DNA of 64,000 nucleotides. Origin: Ophiodon elongatus. Its lineage: Eukaryota; Chordata; Actinopteri; Perciformes; Hexagrammidae. The stretch's first letter is position 1, and every line of letters starts with the position of its first letter. Positions 1 through 13,080 of the stretch are shown piece after piece. The stretch spans positions 496,001 through 560,000 of the forward strand of contig JACSYO010000535.1 of the NCBI GenBank assembly GCA_016806645.1, written 5' to 3'. The notes beneath the pieces are model-generated. The model was given only the letters and a program-made list of their open reading frames with translations. It was not told the DNA's origin and made no database searches. Both the position numbers and the translations under genes were made by a program.

Positions 1-3000
1 AACAACAAGGAGTATTGCCATTCTTTTATCCCTTGCTTCCTGCATAGTAAGCCTGTATAGCGGTGGAAGGGTCTATAAATGTTCTATGCTCTGCGTCCCG
101 TGAGTTACAATGCTCAGGGCAGGCAATAACTCACACCATTAAACATAACGAGGGCTTAGACAGAGCTTAGGCATCGGCAACAACGAAAAATAATGTCTAA
201 TCCTTCGATGATGTGGTGTAATATTCTTATGGTGCCAACTGTGTCAAGGGAAGTCTTGAAACGTGAAAATGCATCACAGACAAACAGAAAACAATGAAAA
301 TAGCTATAAAGATTTAAAAATCAGACAATGTCATGGTATCTTAATGTGATTTAGACTTCAGCAATCCTTAGAAACTTGACAGTATTGAACACAATCAACT
401 GTTGTGGCGGCCAGAAATATAGTAAGAAATCACGGTTCAACTTGAAAATAACAGAAACTATTCATCACGATGTCACAGAAATAGTTCAGAAGTGGCAGCC
501 ATTTAACACAGACATGGCTCCATATTTGTTGGAACTCAAAAGTACTAATTCTTTGATCTATTGCAACAGACAGTATCATTGCTTTTTTTCTTTTTTTTTT
601 ATCTCTGAGTCATATTTCAGAGTGGGCCCGCCAGCTCAGGAATATGGACGCTGGTTTGAATTGAACGTCATGAGATGAGGATGATGCAGTTCATTGACAT
701 ATACAGTACATGCAGAGTATTTGTTCTGCTAGAAGGAGTTCATCTATTATTTTTACTCATCCATGATATGTAGATTTATGTCATTACATACCTCTGTGAT
801 TAAAATTTCTTCAATCTGACACCATTATGCCACACCAGACTGCTGTGAGCAAGAGATGACAATCTGTTATCTATCCGTTAACGCCATACTTTCTCCTCCA
901 CATTCATCTCTCTGTTGCAGCATGACAATCAAAATTCAGCAATTAACCTGCTCTGTCACCCCACACTGAGAGGGACTGCTGGACTGTAGCTGAACTTTAG
1001 AGGTGGCAAATGAATTTAAAAAGGGACGAGGGGGTGGAGGGTAAGCTTGCAAATGAAAGCAGACACGCTGTGCTCAACAGAAACCTGACATATTTTATCA
1101 GTAAGTAAAATATATTTCATAAGATGCTGTGAGATAACAAGCATCACTTTTGTTTCTTATGCAAAACAATTATTGCATGTGTCAAAATTGGACATATTAA
1201 TTATCATGTGTAAACAAGACATTTAATAATTGCTTAATATTTAATTTAATGGGAACCGCCTGCTTACTCCATCAGTAATTAAAGGAGGTGTGAGTGTTAT
1301 TAATAACCGAGTTGGACAGGGTTTTCTGACACTTCCAGATTTTAACCATATAGCCAAATAATTCTGTGGTCTAAATAGTGTGGTTGTTAGTTGTGTATCC
1401 ATCTAAAAAGAGTCAACTGTGTCTCATGATGTCTTCTTTGTGGATTGCCATCATCACTTTGCAAGTTATTACAGACCATCATTCACTTCTTCAAACAATA
1501 AATCACTCAGAGCTCAGATACTCACTTTAGTGATTTAAAACTACTGCGAGGAACTTCAATTTTGTGTTGATTCTAACGGTCCCTGTGGACAAAGGTCCCT
1601 TTAGAAAACCTCTAATTTTACTTCACCAGGCTGTGACAGTCTGCCTTGAGTGGTGCTGGTTCTGGTTCTCCCATTCCTCCCTTCCCCTCAACAACAGCGT
1701 GGTGTCAGTGTTGACTCCCAGCGGGCATCGATGGAGCAGCGGGGCCAAGCTCTGCTTCTGAGGAGAGCAGTTTGAATGAACAATAGTGAGAAATTGATCA
1801 AAAAATGCACTTAAAAGCTCAGAGTTGGGGGAAACTTTCAGAGCTCAGCTTTATATCTTTGTGGAATCATTTTAACATACACTTGGTTATTTGATCCGTT
1901 GGTAATATAAAAATATTGATTAGTGCAACTTTAATAAATATTGATTACTCCATTTTATCAATATCCTAATAATAAACAGCTTAGGCTAAAGCATACAGCT
2001 GCTGAATGGTGTTGAAGGAGCTTCTGTTTCCGTCACGGCAGGGTTTTGTTGTGGCCTTTTCATAATGCCGTGCGGAGAGAAGTCAAGGAGGAACCTGAGA
2101 CTCCAGCTTGTTCTCCAAGCAGCGTTTGAATTACATAATGTGGGTGAAATCCAATTGTCTCCAATCATCTCAGGCTCCCATGTTATCCATCATTTTTATT
2201 AGTGCAGCAGTGAGATAAGACTTTGTTATGTTTCTCGGGGAATCCATTTTCGTATGACAAAGAATGGCGATTAAATATGTTTTCCCTGTGAGGTTACTTG
2301 AATCACAAAGCTACTGGACATCTGTTCAGGTTGGTACTTCCAAAGCAGAGAAATAGGGAAGAATACAATGCTGATTTTACAAAGTTTGCTGTTTTCAAGT
2401 AACAAATCTCCCTGCAAAAGAAGAATTGGGATGACATTAAGTGTAGAGCAGGCCTGGCAAAGAGGCTGTTGTACGGCACAGGGATTTATGAAATTGAATT
2501 TCAATGGCACATTGAGCACTTCATTGAGAGCGTGCCAAAAGTGAGAATCCTATGACGGATTGAGACAAATCACTGCCCAAATGAGCTGACAACAAGATGC
2601 CTGAGGCATTGCGTTACTATTCAATTAGCATTTAAGAGGGCTTTGGGGAGCATTGTTTTGTTCTATTTTGCAGATAAAATATGAGCATCTCCCACAGATT
2701 TCTCATTAGGGCCACTTTGAGGGTAACTCTCACCCCATTTATCTTCTCCATCGGGGACCCCTGGTGAATTGCAAGCTTCAAGAAGAGAAGAGAGGAGACA
2801 CACCATTGAGTTATGCTCATTGAGCTGCAGGGTGATGAGTAGTTAACTACTTTCCTTTAACTTCTTATCTGGATTTGTAGATGCTGAATGCGTTGTGGAC
2901 TTCTGTAAACATGATTGTAGGGATAACAACATCCTTCCGTATTCAATCCTTTTAGATATTGATGAGTAATCACTTGTGTCTCTCTGTCTCTTTCTCCACT

Positions 3001-5067
3001 GAAACGCTTTCGTTGACAACCCATGCTCCACTGTGTCATCATTTTCCATCCAAAATACTGCTCATCATTTGTTATTTAATGAAGTAGTTTGAGACGGGGC
3101 TTGACTAAAACAACTCCAGCCTGCAAAAATGGCCACTTTTACATTATAAATTCTGTCCTGTCTTAGACATCAGCTCATGCGACTTTCATTTTGTTTTTCA
3201 TAAATCCATTACGAAGACTAATATGCATGAGAAACCTTTCCTTCAGTCACATGGGGAATTAATCACTGGGCCTCTAATATGCTTTTGTTCTAATTATGGC
3301 AGTGGCTAGCCCGGAGCTGATAAACACCTATGACGTCTGGTTAGTGTCCCTCCTGGGCTTCTGTGTGACCAAGAAGCCAAATGACAGAAGAAAATCATCG
3401 TAGAAAGGCCAGTTAAAGTCCACTACAGAAATGACGCCACGAAGAACACACAACTCTATTCAATCGCTACCTGCATGCACCGTTTTTTCCCCACAATCAA
3501 TTTGATTTTCTCTTTTTAATTATGGCAGGATGATGATGTATGCTCCACTAATAAGACATGAATGGGAAATGAAAGGTCGGTGAGACCTAGATAAATGACT
3601 CCCATTATTTCACCAATCGGATAGAAGCCCCTCTATATGTTCTAATTTGAATGATAATAAAATTCTGAATTGCTTTGTCCTAGCAGGCCACTTTCTCCAT
3701 GATAAGCAGCCTGGCAAGGTAACCTTGTCCTGTAACCCAGACTCCCATTGCCTTCTGAGAATGTAATTGCTTTAAATTAAGGCACAGAAAACACACACAG
3801 TTCTAGGCTGCATCTGATCCATAGATGATCAGACTTAACTCTTTCTTGATCTCACATTTCTGTTGCAAACTGCATTAAAGTTTTATGCAAAAAATATGCA
3901 TTTTTGTGCATGCAACCAGGGGAATAGATCAACAGCACTGAATCAATGTAAATATAGAGGATTTGTGTTTGGTTTATTATTTAATGATATATCTGCACTT
4001 TACTTCAAGGCACATTATGTCAAAGATGACAATGTCAGACTGCATAAAGCACAAAGCATCCATTATCTGTGCTTAGAAGTCCTAAATGAATTGTTTATTT
4101 TTAGCCTGCCCATTGGCAGAGAAGGATAAGGTGGCTATGGGAGTATAAATAATAAATCACATTGTCCTTGTCTTGGAATACGTTTGAAAAGCAATGAAAT
4201 GTGATAAATTGTCTTATCCGGATTGTCTGATATTTGTGGCAGTCACTTGTGAGTTGACATGCCGCGCTGTATAGGTTACTTATGGCGCAGCAGAGCAGGT
4301 CTCAGCGGGTCTATAGCACAGGAAAGGAGAAGGCAAAACAAGTCGATCGCAGTCTGTAACTGTGGAGGAGGAGCGCATCAATCATTATATATATACACAC
4401 TACTATAACTGTATAATGCATTATCAATTAAGATAAAAAAAAAAAAACCTTAATGGATCCCTGTCTGACTTGGACTGCTCGACATATTTGTTTTTCCATT
4501 GTTCAAATTTAGCTAAGTGCAAGTGCAAGTTTGAGATATTGTACTTTACTTAATTAGTATCTCTATTTCATGCCACAATTCTACTTCACTTCATTTAAGA
4601 TGGAAATATTGGATTTCTTTTCTCAACGTCTTACAGTTACGGACTGTATGACAGTTATTTTTATGTATTTTATTGAGCAAGGCCCTTCAGAGCATCATTC
4701 ATATCTTCTTTTGACTCTCCCTTTGACTTAGAAAACAACTGCAACTCTTTAAAATAATATAATGGCATTGCCTTATACCAGACAAAATAGTCAACTTGTT
4801 ACACGGTTTTCCTCTTCAGTCTGACATTGCCTCCATTCTAATCGATGTCCATCGAGGGGGAATTCCATTTTCACTAATCAATCACAAGAGACCAAAATAT
4901 CCTCCAGAATCTAACGGCATTTTAGTAGTAGTGCTATTTATCAATCTCAGTTGTTTTGGTGGGGTTACCTAGTTTAGGAGATATTGGCCATCTCTCGAAT
5001 ATAATGGGACTATGGCACTCGGCTTGCAGTGCTCAAAGCATCTGTTGTATATTTCAAGCGACAGTGA
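1..5067. other. intergenic gene desert, distal part
   Basis: No gene is supported here. All open frames are under 110 codons, show no family motif, and most lack a proper ATG. The sequence is AT-rich and of low complexity in places. The part from about 3,180 to 3,400 has several homeodomain-type ATTA/TAAT cores in otherwise mixed-composition DNA and could be regulatory, but that is inference. The rest looks like ordinary fish intergenic DNA. Confidence 0.6.
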
Positions 5068-5476
5068 TGTTGGAGTGATGATGAAGGAATCTCCGCGGAC
5101 ACTGTTCTTGCTGGTATAATGAAGTTTATTACAAACAAGCAACATATGTCAAGACGGGCGTCATGACACCCGGAGAGTCCCAAAGTCGAACAGAACTCTA
5201 ACCGTCGGGGATCTCCCGATCACTTATATATGGTTGTTGTTTACGCCCCAGACTTGAGTATATAATGACGTCATAAAGAGGGCCCCCAATAAAGGACATG
5301 TTTCGGACATAGGCACAGCTACTCCTCCATCCTCCAGGTCAAGGAGCATTGCCCAGCGGGGGTACCTAACGAGTATCCCATGTGCAACAAACATCAATGG
5401 ATCCGACATTCCACAGTCACAGGCCCCTTCACATATGTTATCTTCATGCATTACAGAGCAAAATATACTACACATC
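5068..5476 (-). mobile_element. solo LTR-like element (Ty3/gypsy type)
   Basis: Read on the minus strand, this block begins with TGTAG near 5,476 and ends in CCAACA near 5,068, the TG...CA ends expected of an LTR. Inside, in LTR order, are a TATA-like box (ATATATAAG, complement of about 5,222-5,231), then an AATAAA signal followed by a short tail (complement of about 5,126-5,131). The wording resembles gypsy LTRs I know from teleost genomes. No gag/pol frame flanks it, so it would be a solo LTR left by recombination. I could not see a clear 5-bp target duplication at the proposed ends, so the exact borders are uncertain. Confidence 0.5.
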
Positions 5477-6801
5477 AAAAAAAGTCATTTGAAAAACTCA
5501 GCAGCAACAGTCTTCACAAAAAACATGACCCGGGTTCTCATGTTTTGAGCAGTTTCATGTAGGAACTAGGAAACTGCTCATGACAAGGTCTGTGGACACA
5601 ATTTTTACAATTAACATGAACTGAAAACTCACTGTGAAAGAGTAAAAAGTGAGAAGAGTAATTTTCTCATATACTTCAATACAATAATCCAACCAGAGGA
5701 GTCGCCCCCTGCTGGCTATTAGACAGAATGCAGGTTTAAGGCACTTTACGCATTGGCTTCACTTTTATGACCCGGGCTTGCCGCCTGGTGACATCAGATA
5801 CCCAACTGTTAATAATAAATTGATCACATGATGAGTTGCATTTCTCAAGTAAAAGGCTGACATCAAAAATAAAGCATCCTCCCCTACTCTACCCTGAAAA
5901 TGTCAAGACAACCCTCCCTTCAGCAAAAAGAAAAAGACATGATCCTCCCCCTTCTCTGACCTTCACCCTAATCATTTTTGAACACTCCTTTGCAGATTAA
6001 GATTTTATCTGCAAAACCTCATGCATTGTGATAGATTAAAGTAGTCATAAATTAAGGGTTGTTCTGTCCTTCCAATGTTTGTTCATTAGTTTGTTTTTTC
6101 TTCCTTTCTCCTGACTTCCGTTCTTCTGAGATCTGCTTTCGATAAAGACCTATATAGGTGAGTGAACTTGATCATGAGGTAATGCCTAAGTGCATTTAGA
6201 CCTGAGTCATGCCTATTTAAAGTTACAATCTTAAAGATGGCCGATTTGTTCTCTTTGGCGGCACCTAAGGCGATAATCACAGGTGTGTTTTGTGATCGAA
6301 CAGCTTGTGATTTTTCAAGGGAATGTCACCACGGACAACCAGTTCTGATACTGTAAATGTTTGGGCTTTCATCATTGGGCCATAGGCTGAGTCACCTAAC
6401 AGAAATTTATTTATATGACAATATTCAAGATTATTACTTCAACTTCCTGGAAGAGCAGCTTTGGCTGTGATATGCCTGAGCCAATTGAAGGGCTAAGTTA
6501 GTAAGCATAACTGGGTATGCCTTTTAATTAACTGGGAATTAGAGGTCAGCCCATGCATATTGGAAAGCATCATACCAAACTGGAGAAATGTGTTTTTGTA
6601 ATAAATAGCAATGATGTGGCATTGTGGATTCATTTATTTTGATTATGCCCGGTATTGTTCCCCTTCATGAAATTAATTGAATTCCTCATGCGTTTGAGTA
6701 AACGGACAAACGAATTAATCAAGAACTGGCAAATGGGTCTCTATTCAGCTGTGCTAGGAGTTTTGCCATTACGTGTATATGTGCAAGTGCATAATGCATC
6801 C

Positions 6802-6833
<32 letters not shown>

Positions 6834-9800
6834 GGGATGGGAGGGGGGGGGGGGGGGGGGGGCAGAAGCATGTATGGTTTTATAATGATGTGCTAAAGAG
6901 CATGACCCTGTCTGAAAACCTCAAGAGCTGAAATGAGTTCACTGACAATGACATCAGAAAGACTATCACACAGCAGAATGTCATTGTTTTGTTTCACACA
7001 TCTGTCCAAAAGCTGACCATCAGCTCTCCAACTGCTGGTAGGCCTTTCACGATAGTTCCGCCATCGACTTATCGTACAATATATGGACCGTGATCATATT
7101 TGCTGTCCTCATTATTGCCCGTTGCGTTTATATGCCCATTTGTCTGCATAGGAATGTCACAAACATGTTTTGCCATCATGATGCGCAAATAAACAGCATA
7201 GATGTTCCTACTATCAGAAGACTTGGTCATGCAGATTTTGCACAGTTTTGTAAATGAAGAGTTCATTCTATTTATTGTTTTGGATCTGTGGTTTAATTCT
7301 ATTTTGTTTAATTTATTTGGGCTATTTTAATATTCTGGTATTTTCTTTCACATTCCAATGTCTGAAATATTTTAAAGTTAATTGTCTCTTTTAAAGGGTG
7401 TACTTGCACACATGCTATTATATTATCTTTATATCTGGAATTAAATGGTCTTAAAATGACAATTATTTCAGGGACAATATCTTGTCCAACAAAAGAAGTT
7501 ATGAACGGCCTTATTGCTGATAATAATTTTATAATCTCTCAGCTCTCCAATTTTCACTTAAGCAATATTCAACGACTATTATTATTGAACAACATTTGCC
7601 ATCTTGTTTAAAATGACAGATTAATTATATTTACAATGTTGGCCATGCTTTCTTTAGAGCTGATGCACAATACGTTGGCATTGAGAGCTTGAGGCACTAA
7701 ACTAAGGAAAGTAGACAAAACACTGGCAAATGAAGAAAACATCTTCATCAATCTGTATGCAGCATTAAAGGATGTTATGCAACTATAGAATACACAAACA
7801 GATGAGGAAAATACCACAGCTTACACCCTCCATCTCTGTATTTCTGTGTCATAATATCAATTAAATCCTTATATTTAATATCACTAGTAATTTGTTGAGC
7901 TTTTAAAGTATTTGCTGATTAAAGCAGTGCCACTCAGTGAACCTGATAGACGTCACAGATTCTGAACTAAAACCACCTAATTTAACATTCACAGAGCATC
8001 CCGTACCGTCATTACAGGGGAAGAAAAAAAGAAATTGGGAAAAGTGCTGTCAGAGACATCAATGGATTTTTTTAGAACATATCAAAGCACAGTTGCTCTG
8101 AGGACATGATAGGGTGGTATACCTGTTTTTATCTCCGAATGCTGTGCCCTGATGTTTTCTGAAGCCTGCCTACAACTGACACAGCCTTCACACTATTATC
8201 TCTCTGCTTCCTTCTTCCTCATCCCCCTCCGCCTTCTACCCTCCCCAGAACATAAAAACACTCTGCAAGTCCCTGTCTCAGCAGAAAATATTGAGAGATA
8301 TAATGATGATGCGACACAGGGAGTAGAAACTGGTGTAAAAAAAAAAGAAAAAAAAACACACACTTTGTACTCCACTGCGTGCGATTTCTTTTTTTTTTTT
8401 TTTAAATGATTTAAAGAAAACATTTTCTTTTTTAAATATTCTCAAAATGCAAACACATATACGAGACAATAATACCATCCCAGCTAAAGTGGAGAGCAAG
8501 AGAGGTATGTTTTAATTGGAGGCAAATTTAATCGAAGTAAAGTAGCGATTATGTAAATTCCGCCACACAACAATGGGATCATCAATAAGAGTGGGATGTT
8601 CATTAGGCTCAGCAAGCTTTAATATATGGATGTTTTGGCTAATACACAGAGGAGATTGGTAAGCAAGCTCACTGATGCGTGATTTCTGTTAATCCCTCAA
8701 CTGCGTATTCAAATAGGTCTGCCGCAATAGGATGTTACATCTTATGCTCTTCTTACAAATCACATTAGCAGCCAATGCAGCTGATGCAGGGAACATATGG
8801 AGCTCTTTTTTGGCCCTGAGTGAAGACAAATTTGAGTCTTTATGGATGATATATGGGACAAAAAAAATATTTGTCAACCAGTGGAGGAAATAAAGCTCCT
8901 GCTATGCACTGTGACATTCAAGAGGTAATTGGACCAAAATTATGTCTCCGTTTGTTGATAACTACAGGATGAGAAACAAGTTATTAAGAGATCAATGAAA
9001 ATTCAAATTGCAGACACTTATCACGTCTGGTTCAGGTTTTTGCCCCGAGACAAATCAGAGTTTTTGCCATGCTCACACAGACATTCAGTTCAAATAAATG
9101 TAATAAATAAAAATTAAATCAGATCAATGGTGCATGTTTGGTTTTGAGATGGGGAGATGCACAATGTCTACAGAGCTATTTCAACCAAAAAAAAGAAAAG
9201 AAAAAAAATTGCAGCATTCCTAATGTACTTACCCTATAACCATGTTAAGTTACATCAATGGAGAAGTGATGCTTTATGGGAGATAATGGGAGTATTTCCA
9301 TCTTTACTGTGAAGAGCACTAGCCTAAACTGCTTAATATTTGACCGATATGTGTTCCAATTCTAAACTTATTTCTTAAATAAAGTGGTTGTGGTATTAAT
9401 ATTTAAAGAAAAATCAAAAACAAGAGCATGACAATGCGTGTTGCAAAATATCTGTGTCAATTTTTAAATTGACAACTAATGGGTATATCCATCTTCAATA
9501 TCATTCTATTAACTATTATCTCGCAGCAGAAAATGAGGAAGTTGATGTTCTTCGCTGCCAGAAGTCACATTAGAAGCAGAAGTAAATGAAGCGAGTACAC
9601 TGTAAAAGTAAATTACAACACTTGAGAGTATCTGATGTGGATTTCTTCCTCTCATCTATTGGCTTTACTTACTTAAGTCAATAACGTTTTTAGCTTTGGA
9701 GACATTCTGCACTGTTCTGGAGCGGAGTTGGCCATTAAATCCTGCCATGTTGAAAGTGTGAACCTTGCTTAACAACACAAGACATTATGCTTTGAATGTT

Positions 9801-11839
9801 GTAGAAACGGGCCTTGTACTTCTTTAGTTAAAAGGCTCAGTAGTACACTCTAAATGACCACTCTCAACAGCAACGTATCAGAAGTCATCTGTACGGATTC
9901 AGTCCAGCCTCACTAAGTACTGTCTAATGAGACGGCTGACCCCGCCAGCTGAGGCAGCCCACTCAGCAGTGCACAAACGGCAATCGGTTAATGGGAAAAA
10001 GAAAAAAAAAAATCAATGTGGACAATTTAGAAAGCTTTAAGAAAGTATGAAGAAAAACATATTTTCCGTCTTGAGTTCCTGAAAGTTTAATTGCAGTTTG
10101 GTGTGGAGCGCGTCTAATTTTTCACTTGTGAAATGATCACCAGTGTCATTGCAAAATGACCCCTCTGCATCGTCTCCCACCCGGCAGCGTCTGACCTCTT
10201 TCTTTTCCCGACGCACGCCGGCAAAAGGCAGCGCGTCGACCATTTATTTATTGTCACAAACTAGTTCCTCTCCAGCAGCGTTTCAGAGGCGTCTCTGAAG
10301 AAAACGGGATAAGAAAGACAAGTGAAGTCAACCAAAGGCCTGCAGCATCTGGCGGCGTCGCGGCCGCCGTCTCATTTCTGACCGTGTGTGCAAATACGCA
10401 CTGAGGAAAAGAGAAGTACAGTGCGAGGTTGTGAGCTTTCTCTCTGTTTTTGAGTGGCAGAATGTTCTCCATCCCATGAATACCAAGGGCAACCTACTTC
10501 CATTATTCATAACCCAGCTGTTCTAAGGTGCTCATATTTACACTTATATTGCAGAACCAGCAAGTGGTTTTCCCTTTTTAATATTGTGGCTGCCAGCCCT
10601 CTCCGACTTCTGCAGCTGCAGGACCAGGAAGAGTTGCTCTGGGTTAAAAAGTGCTCAGTGATGGGTGGCAGGCTGGTGGATTTATAAACAAGGCCTGGTA
10701 ATATCATATTTACTCTTTGAATTATTGAACAGATTTTTATGATGCTTTTTAAACTCCACAAGAATTTGATTATAATTTGATAATAAGCCAGCTATAGTTC
10801 CTGAGGATGTCGACTTGATTAGGTTTTTCATATGGTTTAAACCGAAGCTCTGTGCCTCGCTCAGGGATGTCTGAGGAATAATGAGCAGCAGAATTTACCA
10901 GGGCAAAATCTCAATCCAGTACACAACTGCAGTGATCAACAGTCATTACATGGCCACCAGCTAGCAGCCCCGGCAAATGAATAACGCATGAATCCCCGTT
11001 GATGAAACATTGGAGAGTAGTTACCAGTACCCAGCTGTCTCATTGAGATAGTATTCATCGCCAAGTGGAGCAGATCTGGTCGGAATACAAGCCAAGCAGG
11101 TGGTATGCAAGCCTCATGACACCACCATGGATGACTGCTAACAGGTTTGAAAATGACCTGGTCCGGCCACCGCAGGCAGATCGTTTCAGTGTCTCCGTTT
11201 CCCTAATAATCCCTCACAAGGACAGAGGCAGTTTGCTGGTGTCTCTTACACAGACCCAGCCGGCCGATCACAGATATGAGTCAGATATGTTCTCACTAGA
11301 CGGCTCTAGTAGATACTGTTGCAGAGCTGTCCCTGGTGGCTAAAAGAAAATCCATGGCCAGCTACTGCACTTTGAGCTAGTTTCTCCTCTGCAATGGTCA
11401 GCCTGCCGGTGACTTGCGTTATACTCCCCAATCGTGTTCAACACCCCCCCGGGATTCAAGATGAGAACACGGCCGAGAGCGGTGACAGGATGGAGTTTCG
11501 GAAAGAGACACATATCTTATTTATTGTATGTGGTCAGACTGCACGGGAAGTTCGGGCTTAGCTGGATATAGCCATTTGTTGCTGTTGTTTTTCATCATTT
11601 TCCACCAGGGACACCTTCAGCTGATACTATCTGAGACGCTGTAGACACATTGTGATGTGAATTATACACCTACAACACATAGAAGGGTGTCTGAACATTC
11701 ATTGCTCCATGTTACAGTCAATCTATAGGAACTAGTGGTTCTTTGTGGAACAACTATTTGCGGCACAAAGTGACATTTGATAGATTTGATGAATAAGCTT
11801 GCACGTGCTTCTTCCCAATTAGGCAGATTTCATGGGTTT
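5477..11839. other. intergenic gene desert
   Basis: No supported gene. The stretch contains simple-sequence tracts (a TG/G tract at 6.8 kb, A and T runs at 8.3-8.4 kb), a possible degenerate DNA-element remnant near 7,040-7,150, and a GC-richer patch at about 10,150-10,380. The open frames here, including those of 85-92 codons at 8,152 and 11,065, show no recognisable domain and end in repeats or random sequence. Confidence 0.55.
6805..6862 (+). repeat. (TG)n followed by a 20-G run
   Basis: A TG dinucleotide tract runs from about 6,805 to 6,832. It passes into G-rich sequence that ends in an uninterrupted run of 20 G at 6,843-6,862. Such a tract can form quadruplexes and is prone to replication slippage and assembly error. 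Confidence 0.9.
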
Positions 11840-12420
11840 GTACAGTAGGTTCTAAGAAATGGATGTATTTAACGTTAATAAATCATTAATGCTCTATAGA
11901 TCATTTATATGTCGTTCATAACAACAACATTTGGGTTAAGAAAGCTCCCTTTCACTGGTTAGTTCTATTTTTCGAACTTCTGACAAAATAAAAAGATCCA
12001 TTTATTAGCATCTTATTAACATTTATAGCTGCAGACTTGATTATTAGAACCATTCATTGACATTGACAAATTAACAGTTTTAACTACGTGACAAATTAGA
12101 GAATGGGAAATCAACTGTTTTATTTATTATCCATTTATGTTGTAGGGAGACTTTTAATATTTTGAATATTTTGAATATTATATCACCACATTTGGAGTGG
12201 TTTACATTGCACAGCGCTGATTTATAACTGAATTGTTACAAAGTAGAAAGGGATTTCTTTACACCTTCTCAACCCTTAGTTATTTAAGGGTTAAGAGGTT
12301 GTATTATGAGTGGTTTATAAAGCAGTAATCCATTACTATTTAATAAAGCCATTGGTTTCAAGCCTATTATAAAAGGGAGCCTTATTAAAAGTGGTACCAT
12401 AATATAATAGTCATATTAAA
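11840..12420. repeat. degenerate AT-rich interspersed repeat
   Basis: The region is built of short recurring TTATTAA / AATAAAGCC-type words. It contains the phrase AGCTGCAGA followed by a TTATTAGAA-like string and ends in a 'GCCTTATTAAAAGTGGTACC' terminus. Very similar words occur at 28,500-29,470, so the two are likely decayed copies of one family. The family and borders are not certain. Confidence 0.3.
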
Positions 12421-12646
12421 ACATACTCAAAAGTAACATTCCCTCATATATCATGATGTCAACGATCTCGTACTTTTTTCCATGAATATACTGCAATGCT
12501 AACGGAGCTGCTATGCGAGACTATGAGCAGAAGATGGCTATGCATCAACATGTCTTCACACAGGTAAGACCAAGACGCTGATACAGCAGAGATAAATGGG
12601 TCATGGCTGCTCACAGGGGGGACGGAGAAGCAGACAAAGATGCAGA

Positions 12647-12677
12647 GGTGTGGGGGGGGTGGGGGGTGGGGGGGGGG
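12647..12677 (+). repeat. G-rich tract with quadruplex potential
   Basis: Three long G runs (8, 6 and 11 bases) are separated by single T residues. This is a textbook arrangement for an intramolecular G-quadruplex on the + strand. Confidence 0.85.
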
Positions 12678-13024
12678 CATTGGAGGGCGTTAAGACAGGC
12701 GCAGTGCATCATTTGCATGGCTGCGGCTTAAGTTTTGTTGTTGTAATTGTTGTTGTCAGTGTTGTTGAGTCACAAGAGAGTGGCGGAGGTGATGATGTCA
12801 CCGAGACTGTCTGGCATGTAGGGCAGCAGCTGCCTCATTTCGGAGCCGTTCCACATTTTTGCGCATCGTTGTGAAGGAGATGTCATCTGAGCAGAAACCT
12901 ATCTGACAGCTGAGAGTGAAATGAGGTGAGAAATCAAAGTCACTTTCTATTTGGGAACGTCTCCGTGGTGCCTATCTGCAGGCTGAGATCACCAACAGCC
13001 TCCCTGTCTCCCCCTCTTTCCATC

Positions 13025-13038
13025 CTCTCTCGCTCTCT

Positions 13039-13077
<39 letters not shown>

Positions 13078-13080
13078 CCC
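13025..13080 (+). repeat. (CT)n microsatellite
   Basis: An almost pure CT tract of about 50 bases, with a few CTTT interruptions at its left end and a C run at its right end. Confidence 0.9.
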
